DNA from: Amycolatopsis taiwanensis DSM 45107
GTDB lineage: Bacteria; Actinomycetota; Actinomycetes; Mycobacteriales; Pseudonocardiaceae
Reading direction: 5' to 3'
Assembly (NCBI RefSeq): GCF_000519205.1
Contig: NZ_KI912601.1
Location: 314,821 to 378,820, forward strand
Length of the DNA stretch: 64,000 nt
Shown here: piece by piece, positions 56,281-63,749 of the stretch
How positions within the stretch are numbered: the first letter of the stretch is position 1
Layout: the number at the start of each line of letters is the position of its first letter
Position numbers and translations under genes: made by a program
The notes under the pieces: model-generated
The model's database searches: none
Seen by the model: only the letters and a program-made list of their open reading frames with translations
What the model was told of the DNA's origin: nothing

Positions 56281-57428
56281 CGCTGCCCCTCCCCGGTGAA
56301 CGAGACGACCAGGCCGTGCGGCGACGACTCCGCGCCGGTGATCCGGCAGGACCGGAGCCGTTCCGGCAACGCGACCAGCCGGCGGAACCCGTCCACGGTG
56401 ATCGACAGGTCGTCGTCGACCCGCGCCAGCTCGACCGCCGCGTCCCGGCCGAGCGGCACCGAGACCCGCAGCCGGTAGCCGCCGTCCACTTCGGACACCT
56501 CAAGCAGCGGGGGCGCCGGATCGCTCCCCACGCCGAGCAGTGGATCGCCGTCGCCGTAGAGCTCCTGGGCGATCTCCAGCAGCGCCGGCAACCCGACCGG
56601 CTCGACCGCACGATGTTCCACCCGCGCGAACCCGGCGAGCCCCGAGGCGGCCAGCTCGGCCAGCACCTCGTCCTGCTGTCTGCGCCGCGCCCGTATCCAG
56701 GACGCCCCCGCCCCACGCCAGCCGCGCGCCGCGGGCATCAGCCGGTTGACGACCAGCCCGTCCACCCGGATGCCACGCAGCGCCAGCGCGCTCAGCGTGC
56801 GCCGCGCCTCGGCCACCACCACCCGTTCCGGCGTGAGCACGAGCCGCACCCCGGTCGTCCCGGGATCCGCGAGCAACGACTTCAGCGACTCCAGGTGCGC
56901 CGCCAGGCGCCGTACCGCCTGCGCCGTGCCGCGTCCGGCGAAGACGGACTGCAGCCCGAACATCCTGTCGAGATACCCGGAAACCGCCTCGGGAAGCGCC
57001 AGCAGGCGCAGCGTCTCCGCGGTCGGCCCGCAGTCCACCACGACCGTGTGCCACCGGCCGGTCTCGGCCAGCCGCTGCACCTCGGTCAGCGCGAGCAGCT
57101 CGTCCACTCCCGGGAGCACGGTCAGCTCCTCGGCCTCCAGCGCGTCCAGCCCGGCCCCGGCTATCCAGGACCGCAGCTTGCCCCGCAGGTCCTGCCAGAC
57201 CCCGTCGACCAGGCCGCGCGGGTCGACCTGGGCGCCGTAGAGGGCGTGGTCCACTTCGGCCGGTTCCGGGGTCAGCCGCCGGGCGAAGGCGTCACCGAGA
57301 GAATGCGCCGGGTCCGTAGACACCACCAGGGTCTTGTGGCCACGCGCCGCCAGCCCGGCCGCGGTCGCCGCGGCGAGCGTCGTCTTGCCCACGCCTCCCT
57401 TGCCGGTGAACAGCAGCAGCCTGGTCAA
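56277..57428 (-). CDS. ArsA/GET3-like ATPase (Rv2184c-like)
   Basis: 383 residues. Walker A FTGKGGVGKTTLAAATAAGL near 8-27, VVSTDPAHSLGDAF near 37-50 (switch I) and WHTVVVDCGPTAETLRLL near 125-142 (switch II). It lacks the GET3 zinc-finger cysteines; a C-terminal beta-rich HSP20-like segment (about 300-383) is a common actinobacterial variant. The TTG at 57426-57428 overlaps the stop of micro-ORF A10 (TTGA), whose GGAGGAA is the ribosome binding site. The target of this ATPase is unknown. Confidence 0.9.
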   Translation of the reverse strand: MTRLLLFTGKGGVGKTTLAAATAAGLAARGHKTLVVSTDPAHSLGDAFARRLTPEPAEVDHALYGAQVDPRGLVDGVWQDLRGKLRSWIAGAGLDALEAEELTVLPGVDELLALTEVQRLAETGRWHTVVVDCGPTAETLRLLALPEAVSGYLDRMFGLQSVFAGRGTAQAVRRLAAHLESLKSLLADPGTTGVRLVLTPERVVVAEARRTLSALALRGIRVDGLVVNRLMPAARGWRGAGASWIRARRRQQDEVLAELAASGLAGFARVEHRAVEPVGLPALLEIAQELYGDGDPLLGVGSDPAPPLLEVSEVDGGYRLRVSVPLGRDAAVELARVDDDLSITVDGFRRLVALPERLRSCRITGAESSPHGLVVSFTGEGQR

Positions 57429-57721
57429 GCCAGTTCCTCCGCCACTTTGCGTGCGACGGTGTTCTGTGGGGGCTCGGCCCCCACACCCCGACTGGGGGCA
57501 AGCCCCCAGACGCTCTGCCTTGCGGGGGCTCCGCCCCCACACCCCCGACTGGGGGCAAGCCCCCAGACCCCCTTGATCGTGTCGACAGGGCGCCCCTGGC
57601 GAACTCGGATCACCCCACCCACGACAGCGCCCTGCCGCCCCGATAGCGGAGCCTGTCGGCGGCGCGCTCGCGGGTCGGCCTGGCAGCCGCGGCTTGACAC
57701 CGGGCTACTCAAGTCCTTCAC
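57425..57721 (-). repeat. Family A repeat, copy A10: 98-codon micro-ORF with two palindromes, leading into the ArsA-like gene
   Basis: GTG (57719-57721) overlaps the SRPBCC stop and the frame stays open for 98 codons: SSRGCQADPRARRRQAPLSG, RVRQGRPVDTIKG, then D7 and D6 read through as GVWGLAPSRG twice, and NTVARKVAEELA at the end; the TGA overlaps the TTG of the ArsA-like gene. Two palindromes inserted without breaking the frame is remarkable for noncoding DNA. It occupies the whole 289-bp gap 57429-57717. Confidence 0.72.
57464..57573. repeat. Family D palindromes, copies D6 and D7 in tandem
   Basis: 57464-57512 and 57519-57573, each with a CTGGGGGCAAGCCCCCAG stem and a GTGGGGGC/GCCCCCAC arm, inserted in A10 after the RPVDTI codons, the same position as D3 in A7. 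Confidence 0.82.
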
Positions 57722-58164
57722 TCCGCAAGGCTGCTCTCCACGCGCCGCTTCAGCTCCTTGAGCGCGGTGTCCATGACCATCTTCTCGGCCTTGCGCCGCA
57801 GCAGGCCGATCATCGGCAGCACCAGCTCGACGGACAGGGTGTAGGTGACCCTGGTCCGGGTCTCGCCGATCGCCTCGAGCTCGTAGCGGCCGTGCTGCGC
57901 CTTCTGCATCTGGCCCTTCACCAGGTGCCAGCTCACCGAGCGGCCGTCCGGCGCCCAGTCGTACTCGAGTGTGTAGACGTCCTTGATCGGCCCCGCGTCG
58001 AGGGTCAGCCGGACCTGCTTGGCCCGCCCGGCATCGTCTTCGGCGAGCACCTCGGTCTCGCGCACCTTGGCCCATTCCGGGTAGGACGGGAAGTCCGCGA
58101 TCACCGCCATGACCCGCTCCGGCGGCGCGTCGACCTCGATGGACTGCGTGGACTGGTCGGCCAT
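57718..58164 (-). CDS. SRPBCC-family protein (Rv2185c/TB16.3-like)
   Basis: 148 residues of the START/polyketide-cyclase/COQ10-like lipid-binding fold: SIEVDAPPERVMAVIADFPSYPEWAKV at the start, VLAEDDAGRAKQVRLTLDAG, YELEAIGETRTRVTYTLSVEL near 94-114 and a long terminal helix with LKELKRRVES. It binds a hydrophobic ligand. The M. tuberculosis counterpart lies next to Rv2184c as here. The stop overlaps micro-ORF A10's GTG. Confidence 0.9.
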   Translation of the reverse strand: MADQSTQSIEVDAPPERVMAVIADFPSYPEWAKVRETEVLAEDDAGRAKQVRLTLDAGPIKDVYTLEYDWAPDGRSVSWHLVKGQMQKAQHGRYELEAIGETRTRVTYTLSVELVLPMIGLLRRKAEKMVMDTALKELKRRVESSLAE

Positions 58165-58220
58165 GGCCGTCAGGCTACCGCCCTACCCGCGATCCGACGC
58201 GCTCAAGGTGCACGCTCACC

Positions 58221-59021
58221 TCACCATCGCAGCACGTAGGGCCGCTCGGTCACCTTGAAGTGGCCCACGTTGCGGCATTCCGTGCGGCCCGCCCGCAGGC
58301 GCGGGGACAGCGGCTGGTGCACGTGGCCGAACAGCGACCAGCGCGGCTGCTGGCCGACGATCAACACCGACAGCGCGTCGGAGCCGATTTCATGCCGCCG
58401 GGCGACCACGTCATAGGTGAGTTCGGGAAAGCCGGGCGGCACGTGCGTGCACAGCACCTCGACCTTCCCCAGGTCGCCGACCGCGGTGTCGAACTCGTCG
58501 CGCGTGCGCAGGTACGGCCGCCACACCGGGTTCGTGCGCCGCAGCACCGCCCCGTCCGGCAGCACCGCCCCGCCCACGAAGCCGAACCGCAGCCCGCCGA
58601 TCTCCACCGCCTGCCCGTCCACCAGCGTCACCCCGTCGCCGGCGAACTCCCCCCACAGGTCCGGTGAATCGACGTTGCCGGGAATGGCGTAGGTCGGCAC
58701 GGACATCGCCCTCATCGCCCCGAACAGCGCGGTGTACTGCGCACGGACGGCCTCCTCGACCGCCGCCCCCGGATCGTCCAGGCTCGCCCACAGCGACCGG
58801 GAGAAGGCGACCGTCTCCTCACGGGTGCCCTCCCGGCGCAGGCGGGCGAACCTGCCGACGTTCTCCGCACCGAACAGCGTGCCGAGGATGCCTCTGTCAT
58901 GCGCCTGGTAGTCCACGAAGTCGAGCAGATCACCGAGGACGATCAGCGCGTCGGCGCCTTCACCGGCCTGGGCGAGCGCCTCGGCGTTACCGTGCACGTC
59001 GGAGACGACATGAACCCGCAT
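58221..59021 (-). CDS. Calcineurin-like metallophosphoesterase
   Basis: 266 residues. Metal motifs: VSDVHGN near 6-12, VLGDLLDF near 32-39, PGNVDSPDLWGEF near 117-129 (GNxD/H), CTHVPPGFPE near 200 and LFGHVHQPLSP near 238-248. Likely a phosphatase or cyclic nucleotide phosphodiesterase; substrate not deducible. The ATG begins right at the first strand. Alone between SRPBCC genes on the same strand. Confidence 0.93.
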   Translation of the reverse strand: MRVHVVSDVHGNAEALAQAGEGADALIVLGDLLDFVDYQAHDRGILGTLFGAENVGRFARLRREGTREETVAFSRSLWASLDDPGAAVEEAVRAQYTALFGAMRAMSVPTYAIPGNVDSPDLWGEFAGDGVTLVDGQAVEIGGLRFGFVGGAVLPDGAVLRRTNPVWRPYLRTRDEFDTAVGDLGKVEVLCTHVPPGFPELTYDVVARRHEIGSDALSVLIVGQQPRWSLFGHVHQPLSPRLRAGRTECRNVGHFKVTERPYVLRW

Positions 59022-59044
59022 GCTCCGAGCTTACTGGGGCGGGA

Positions 59045-59494
59045 TCAGGCCGTTTCACGTCTTGCCTCGGCCCCGTCCTCGTCCCGGTCCGGCTCGGCGA
59101 TGGCGGGTGGCAGCCCCGGCTCCCGCCCGTCCTCCAGGATCTCCTTGAGCCCGAGCGCGATCCGCTTGGCGGCGCGGGCCCGCCGGTCGGCTTCCTTCCG
59201 CAACTGCCGGGGACCCAGCGGCCGCGCCGGTGTGGCGCGCAGGAAGTAGTGCAGCACGGTGCCGTCGAGCATCGGCTCCAGCCACACCTCCATGGTGCCC
59301 ACCAGCGCTCCCCGCACGGTCCAGCGCAGACCCTCGTCCCCGCGGTCGGTGTAGATCTCCAGCACCAGGTCGGGCCAGTACCGGCGCCAGGCCGCGGGGT
59401 CGGCGAAGGCGGCCGCGACGATCTTGGGCGGTACGGTCAGGAAGGTCTCGTCGACCACGTCGAGCGCAGGTGGTATGCCGAGGGGGATGCTCAC
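59045..59494 (-). CDS. SRPBCC/polyketide cyclase-like protein (second)
   Basis: 149 residues with START-like beginnings: DVVDETFLTVPPKIVAAAFADPAAWRRYWPDLVLEIY and VGTMEVWLEPMLDGTVLHYFLRATPA. Conserved in Actinobacteria next to fadD15. The last 20 residues are acidic and disordered. The GTG at 59492-59494 faces the fadD15 promoter region. Ligand unknown. Confidence 0.87.
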   Translation of the reverse strand: MSIPLGIPPALDVVDETFLTVPPKIVAAAFADPAAWRRYWPDLVLEIYTDRGDEGLRWTVRGALVGTMEVWLEPMLDGTVLHYFLRATPARPLGPRQLRKEADRRARAAKRIALGLKEILEDGREPGLPPAIAEPDRDEDGAEARRETA

Positions 59495-59574
59495 GGTGAG
59501 CAGGATGTCATAAGGTGTTCAACGCACCAGGTTAACTGGCGAGTAACACCACACCTCGGATCTCGGAGGCCCCC
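59495..59574. promoter_or_regulatory. Divergent promoter region of SRPBCC and fadD15
   Basis: 80 bp between divergent starts. GTTAACTGGCGAGTAAC (59531-59547) is an imperfect inverted repeat (one extra base in the left arm) that could bind a fatty-acid regulator. GGAGG precedes the fadD15 GTG by 5 nt. No firm -10/-35 boxes. Confidence 0.35.
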
Positions 59575-61365
59575 GTGCGGGAGTACAGCGCCCCGGCCGT
59601 GAAAGCGGTCGCCGACGACGAGAACCTCTCCGACATCGTGTTCGCGAACGCCGAGCGCTTCGGTGAGGCGATCAGCGCCCGGCGCCAGGTCGACGGGTCC
59701 TGGCTGGACGTGACCGCGCGCGAGCTCGCCGGCCAGGTGCTCGCGATGGCCAAGGGCCTGATCGAAGCGGGCATCGAGCGCGGCGACCGGGTCGGCCTGA
59801 TGTCCAGAACCCGCTACGAGTGGACCCTGATCGACCTGGCGATCTGGGCGGCGGGCGCGGTGAGCGTGCCGATCTACGAGACGTCCTCGCCCGAGCAGGT
59901 GCGGTGGATCCTGTCGGACTCCGGCGCCAAGGCGGCGTTCGTCGAGACCTCCGCGCACCTGAAGGTGGTCGACGAGGTCCGTACGGAGCTGACCGAGCTC
60001 CGCTACGTGTGGGAGATCGAGAACGCCGCCGTCGAGGAACTGGCCGCGCTGGGCGTGAAGGTGTCCGACGACGTCGTGCACGAGCGGCGCCGGCTGCTGG
60101 GCGCCGACTCGCTGGCCACGATCATCTACACCTCCGGGACCACCGGGCGCCCCAAGGGTGTCGAGCTCTCGCACCGCAACCTGCTGGCCGAGATCCGCGC
60201 GGACATCAACGCCTTCCCCCAGCTCATGGAGCAGGGCAACTCGCTGCTGTGCTTCCTGCCCCTGGCGCACGTGCTGGCCCGCGCGATCGCGCTGACCGCG
60301 CTGGCCGCCCGGGTCACCCTCGGGCACACGCCGGACGTGAAGAACCTGGTCAGCGACCTCGGCACGTTCCGGCCGACGTTCGTGGTCGCCGTGCCGCGCG
60401 TGTTCGAAAAGGTCTACAACTCCGCGAAGCAGAAGGCGCACGGCGAGGGCAAGGGCGCGATCTTCGACCTCGCCGAACAGGTCGCCGTCTCCTACAGCCA
60501 GGCCATGGACAGCGGCGGCCCCGGGCTCCTGCTACGGGCCAAGCACTTCCTGTTCGACAAGCTCGTCTACGGCAAGCTGCGGGCCGCGCTCGGCGGTCGT
60601 TGCATCGCCGCGGTGTCCGGCGGCGCACCGCTCAGCCACCGGCTCGCGCACTTCTTCCGCGGCATCGGGGTGCCCGTGTTCGAGGGCTACGGCCTGACCG
60701 AAACCTCGGCGGCGGCGAACGTCAACACGATGTCGGCGTTCAAGGTCGGCACCGTGGGCCGGCCCATCGCGGGCACCTCCGTGCGCATCGCCGATGACGG
60801 TGAGGTGCTCCTCAAGGGCGACGTGGTGTTCAGCGCGTACTACAACAACGAGACCGCGACCAAGGAAGCGCTCGAGGACGGCTGGTTCCACACCGGCGAC
60901 CTCGGTGAACTCGACGACGAGGGATTCCTGCGGATCACCGGGCGCAAGAAGGAGATCATCGTGACCGCGGGCGGGAAGAACATCGCCCCGTCCACGCTCG
61001 AGGACAGCCTGCGCGTGCACCCGCTGATCAGCCAGGCGATGGTGGTCGGCGACCGCCGCCCGTTCATCGGCGCGCTGGTCACCATCGACGAGGAGTTCTT
61101 CCCGGCGTGGAAGACCCAGCACGACAAGCCGCCGGCCGCGACCGTCGCCGACCTCGTCGACGACCCGCAGCTACGCGCCGACGTGCAGACCGCCGTCGAC
61201 GAGGCGAACAAGCACGTGTCGCACGCCGAGTCGATCAAGAAGTTCGTCGTCCTCGACAACGACTTCACGGAGGCGAGCGGCGAGATCACGCCGAGCATGA
61301 AGCTCAAGCGCCACGTGGTGACCAAGAACTACGCGAAGATCATCGAGGCGCTGTACCAGAAGTAG
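59575..61365 (+). CDS. fadD15: Long-chain acyl-CoA synthetase (FadD15-like)
   Basis: Activates long-chain fatty acids to acyl-CoA using ATP. 596 residues. ANL-superfamily motifs: IIYTSGTTGRPKGVELSHRN near 183-202 (P-loop), VFEGYGLTETSAAANV near 368-383, GWFHTGDLGELDDEGFLRITGRKKEI near 440-465 with catalytic region near 460, and KPIK-like lysine region SGEITPSMKLKR near 567-578. The N-terminus has the FadD15 length. The GTG at 59575 has GGAGG with 5-nt spacing. M. tuberculosis Rv2187 stands in the same context. Confidence 0.96.
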   Translation: MREYSAPAVKAVADDENLSDIVFANAERFGEAISARRQVDGSWLDVTARELAGQVLAMAKGLIEAGIERGDRVGLMSRTRYEWTLIDLAIWAAGAVSVPIYETSSPEQVRWILSDSGAKAAFVETSAHLKVVDEVRTELTELRYVWEIENAAVEELAALGVKVSDDVVHERRRLLGADSLATIIYTSGTTGRPKGVELSHRNLLAEIRADINAFPQLMEQGNSLLCFLPLAHVLARAIALTALAARVTLGHTPDVKNLVSDLGTFRPTFVVAVPRVFEKVYNSAKQKAHGEGKGAIFDLAEQVAVSYSQAMDSGGPGLLLRAKHFLFDKLVYGKLRAALGGRCIAAVSGGAPLSHRLAHFFRGIGVPVFEGYGLTETSAAANVNTMSAFKVGTVGRPIAGTSVRIADDGEVLLKGDVVFSAYYNNETATKEALEDGWFHTGDLGELDDEGFLRITGRKKEIIVTAGGKNIAPSTLEDSLRVHPLISQAMVVGDRRPFIGALVTIDEEFFPAWKTQHDKPPAATVADLVDDPQLRADVQTAVDEANKHVSHAESIKKFVVLDNDFTEASGEITPSMKLKRHVVTKNYAKIIEALYQK

Positions 61366-61385
61366 CGCGACCTGTGCGGCCTGCA

Positions 61386-61430
61386 TGAATGACCCGTTCC
61401 TGCCGAATTTGGACAGTAACGGGTCACTCA
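61386..61430. terminator. Hairpin between fadD15 and the convergent membrane-protein gene
   Basis: TGAATGACCCGTT (61386-61398) and AACGGGTCACTCA (61418-61430): 12 of 13 pairs, 19-nt loop, 20 nt after the fadD15 stop. Bidirectional terminator candidate. Confidence 0.6.
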
Positions 61431-61465
61431 TAACAACGTCCGGTTGACACAGGCCGACCGACAGG

Positions 61466-62977
61466 TTAGGGCGATCGGCGCATCAGGCCGGTGAAACCCG
61501 CGACGAAGAGGGTCAGAAACGCCCAGGCGAGCACCTGCAGCACCCAGCCCAGCGCGATGAACGCCTGACCCAGCCCGCGGCCCGGATCGACCGTGCACCG
61601 GGCCTCGCCGATCTTGACCAGCGGCGTGGCGGCGTTGAGGGCGAGGCCGGCCTGTTCGACGAGAGAGCACCCGCCGAGCAGGCCGAGGGCACCCGCGACG
61701 AAGGTGAGCACCACGGACAGGGCGAGCGTGCCGACCAGCCAGCCCAACGCGCGTCCGGGCCGGTAGCCGTATCCGGCGGTGAGCCCGGTGATCCGGTGCC
61801 AGACGCGACCGCGGAGCCCGAGGTCGCCGCGGCGGAGCAGATCCCGGTGCCGGGCGATGTGGATCATCCGGGCGTTACGTTCGTGCCCGGCACCGGCCTG
61901 CACCGCGGCCAGGTGGAAGTAGGGCTGGCTCGTGTAGCGGGTGGTCCGGTGCGCGAGCATGTCCAGCCACTCGGTGAGGGACGCGTGCTGCGGCTCGCCG
62001 CGGTAGGTCAGTCCGGTGACCTCGATCGGTCCCACGGGAAACGACGCGGGCAGCACCAGTTCCCCGGCGACCCGCACCTGGATCAGGTTGAGGGAAAGCT
62101 CGCCGGGCTCGGCCGCACGCGCCTGCCCGCCGTCGCAGACCAACTGCCCGCCGATGCGCGCGCCGATGAGGCGGACGGTGCCGGAATCCCGGCTGCCCTC
62201 GGCGAGAAAACCGTCGCTGAGCATGACGTTGCTCCCGGTTTGCAGGTAGTCGGCGACGAGCGCGGGGCCGTCCGGACTGCGGATCGTGGCGCCCGACAGG
62301 TTGAGCATCGTGCCGATAACCGCGCCCGGCAGCCGCACCACACCGCCCTCGCCGGTCCCCTCGGCACGAAAGCCCCGGTTGAGGAACACCCCGCCACCGG
62401 TGCGCAGGTTACTGGCCTGCAGCGCGGCGCCCGCGGTGTTCACCAGATGCGCGCCGCTGAAGTTGACCAGACCGCCGATCCGGGCGCCACCAAGATGAAC
62501 GGCAAGGTGCGAACCGTCGCCGAGCCGCGCGGCCCGGAGCGTGAGACTGCGCTCGATGGTCACCTCGTCCGCCACCAGTCGCGGCGCGACCAGCCCGGAA
62601 AGGTCTACTGTGGACAGTTTGGCACCGGTGAACCGGACCGGCTGGTCGGCGGTGCAGTCGAGCAGCCACAGCGGAAGGCTCGACTCGATCTCGGCAAGAT
62701 CCAGGCCACCCACGAGATGCGCCCCGCGCAGCCGGATGCCGCGCGGATCGGCGGCAACCTCTCCCGGCCATTCGAACCGGCCGAGCATGATCCGCCGGAG
62801 GAGTTCGCCCCGGATCTCGGGTTTCTCGCCGGTCTCGCCGGTCTCGTCGGTCTCGCCGGTCTCGCCGGTCTCGTCGGAGAAGCGCTCCTTGGAGAAATCC
62901 AGGAACCGGCCGGCCAGCACGGCCAGCACCAGCTCGCGTTCACTCTCGTTGAGATCGTCCACCGTCATCCGCGCCAC
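61466..62977 (-). CDS. Membrane protein with beta-helix (pentapeptide/bactofilin-like) N-terminal domain
   Basis: 503 residues. Residues about 75-330 consist of repeating short strands such as LRGAHLVGGLDLAE, VDLSGLVAPRLVADEVTIE, LHLGGARIGGLVNFSGAHL and VVRLPGAVIGTMLNLSGATI, typical of right-handed beta-helices. The C-terminus has two or three membrane helices (LGWLVGTLALSVVLTFVAG, AFIALGWVLQVLAWAFLTL). An acidic run of ETGETDETGETGE occurs at about residues 36-50, encoded by a 9-bp microrepeat (62827-62881). Homologs in Streptomyces are annotated as membrane-associated oxidoreductases without experimental basis. Function unknown. Confidence 0.8.
   Translation of the reverse strand: MARMTVDDLNESERELVLAVLAGRFLDFSKERFSDETGETGETDETGETGEKPEIRGELLRRIMLGRFEWPGEVAADPRGIRLRGAHLVGGLDLAEIESSLPLWLLDCTADQPVRFTGAKLSTVDLSGLVAPRLVADEVTIERSLTLRAARLGDGSHLAVHLGGARIGGLVNFSGAHLVNTAGAALQASNLRTGGGVFLNRGFRAEGTGEGGVVRLPGAVIGTMLNLSGATIRSPDGPALVADYLQTGSNVMLSDGFLAEGSRDSGTVRLIGARIGGQLVCDGGQARAAEPGELSLNLIQVRVAGELVLPASFPVGPIEVTGLTYRGEPQHASLTEWLDMLAHRTTRYTSQPYFHLAAVQAGAGHERNARMIHIARHRDLLRRGDLGLRGRVWHRITGLTAGYGYRPGRALGWLVGTLALSVVLTFVAGALGLLGGCSLVEQAGLALNAATPLVKIGEARCTVDPGRGLGQAFIALGWVLQVLAWAFLTLFVAGFTGLMRRSP
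62827..62881. repeat. 9-bp coding microrepeat in the beta-helix membrane protein
   Basis: Five to six units of GGTCTCGCC/GGTCTCGTC encode (minus strand) the ETGETDETGE run. Length change in 9-bp steps keeps the frame, so it may vary between strains. Confidence 0.8.
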
Positions 62978-63163
62978 ACCGTCAGATTAGTACGGCGGCT
63001 GCGCTGAACAATCTCGACCGGTCATAGCTGTTGATCAAGACAATTTCCCAGGCGAACGAACAAAAATGCCAGCTACCGTAGGGAGGTAAACAAAAGGCGG
63101 CCCTGGCGGTGCTGTGACACCAACCGGGGCCTTGATCGACTTCGAAGAAGTCGGCAAGCCAGT

Positions 63164-63496
63164 ATGCCCTACTGGCAAGCCATACCGTGCCCGCTCTGGT
63201 GCGAGCGTGAGCATCACGAGGAAGAGTTCACCGAACACCGGATTCACCGGCCGGCCGATAATCTCGTGTCGGTGGTATTGACGGCGAACGATCCGGTCCG
63301 GCTGGAGAACAAGGACGGGTCCGTGTTCTTCGAACCGGCGATTCTACGGGTGGATCTCTCGCAACACATACGGGAAGCAGCGCCCCGAGTGCTGCTCGGC
63401 AAGGAACACTCCACCGAGTACAGTCTCACACCCGGCGAGGCGGTCGAACTCGGCCACGCACCGGTCAAGACTGGACAGCTCGCCGGGACATCCTGA
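63164..63496 (+). CDS. DUF6907-like small protein
   Basis: 110 residues. CPLWCEREHHEEE near 9-21 is the C-x-x-C-x4-H type motif of this actinobacterial group, and the rest (LVSVVLTANDPVRLENKDG, PAILRVDLSQHIREAAPRVLLG, LTPGEAVELGHA) is a beta-rich domain. No function known. The start is doubtful: the ATG lies within a 7-bp hairpin (GCCAGTA at 63158-63164 with TACTGGC at 63170-63176) and no Shine-Dalgarno is clear. Confidence 0.65.
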   Translation: MPYWQAIPCPLWCEREHHEEEFTEHRIHRPADNLVSVVLTANDPVRLENKDGSVFFEPAILRVDLSQHIREAAPRVLLGKEHSTEYSLTPGEAVELGHAPVKTGQLAGTS

Positions 63497-63510
63497 GGTT
63501 ATCGAGAAGC

Positions 63511-63546
63511 CCGAGGCCCCCTCCCCCGCTTAGGAGGGAGCCTCGG
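63511..63546 (+). terminator. Terminator after the DUF6907-like gene
   Basis: CCGAGGC (63511-63517) pairs with GCCTCGG (63540-63546); inside, CCTCC with GGAGG extend the stem. TTTG follows, the only T-rich tail seen after a hairpin in this window. The 200-bp stretch from here to 63749 shows no gene. Confidence 0.75.
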
Positions 63547-63749
63547 TTTGCTTCTGGGGCCCTTGCGTAGCCGAGGTGTACAGAGGGCTTCGGAGAACAG
63601 TGGGTGGCCGGATATTGCCGTTGGCCGCCCGTTTTCCAGGTGATGCTGCACGAATGGTCCCTTCGTGTCGTTTTCGGTGGAAATATTCACCTTCGTTCGC
63701 CTGAGCGATAGAATGTGGTTATTCGTCTTCGAGGTAAGGATCCCCTGCG

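Noticed and set aside
61444..61476. TTGACA-like promoter on the plus strand
   Set aside because: No gene follows on this strand; the -10 region is poor.
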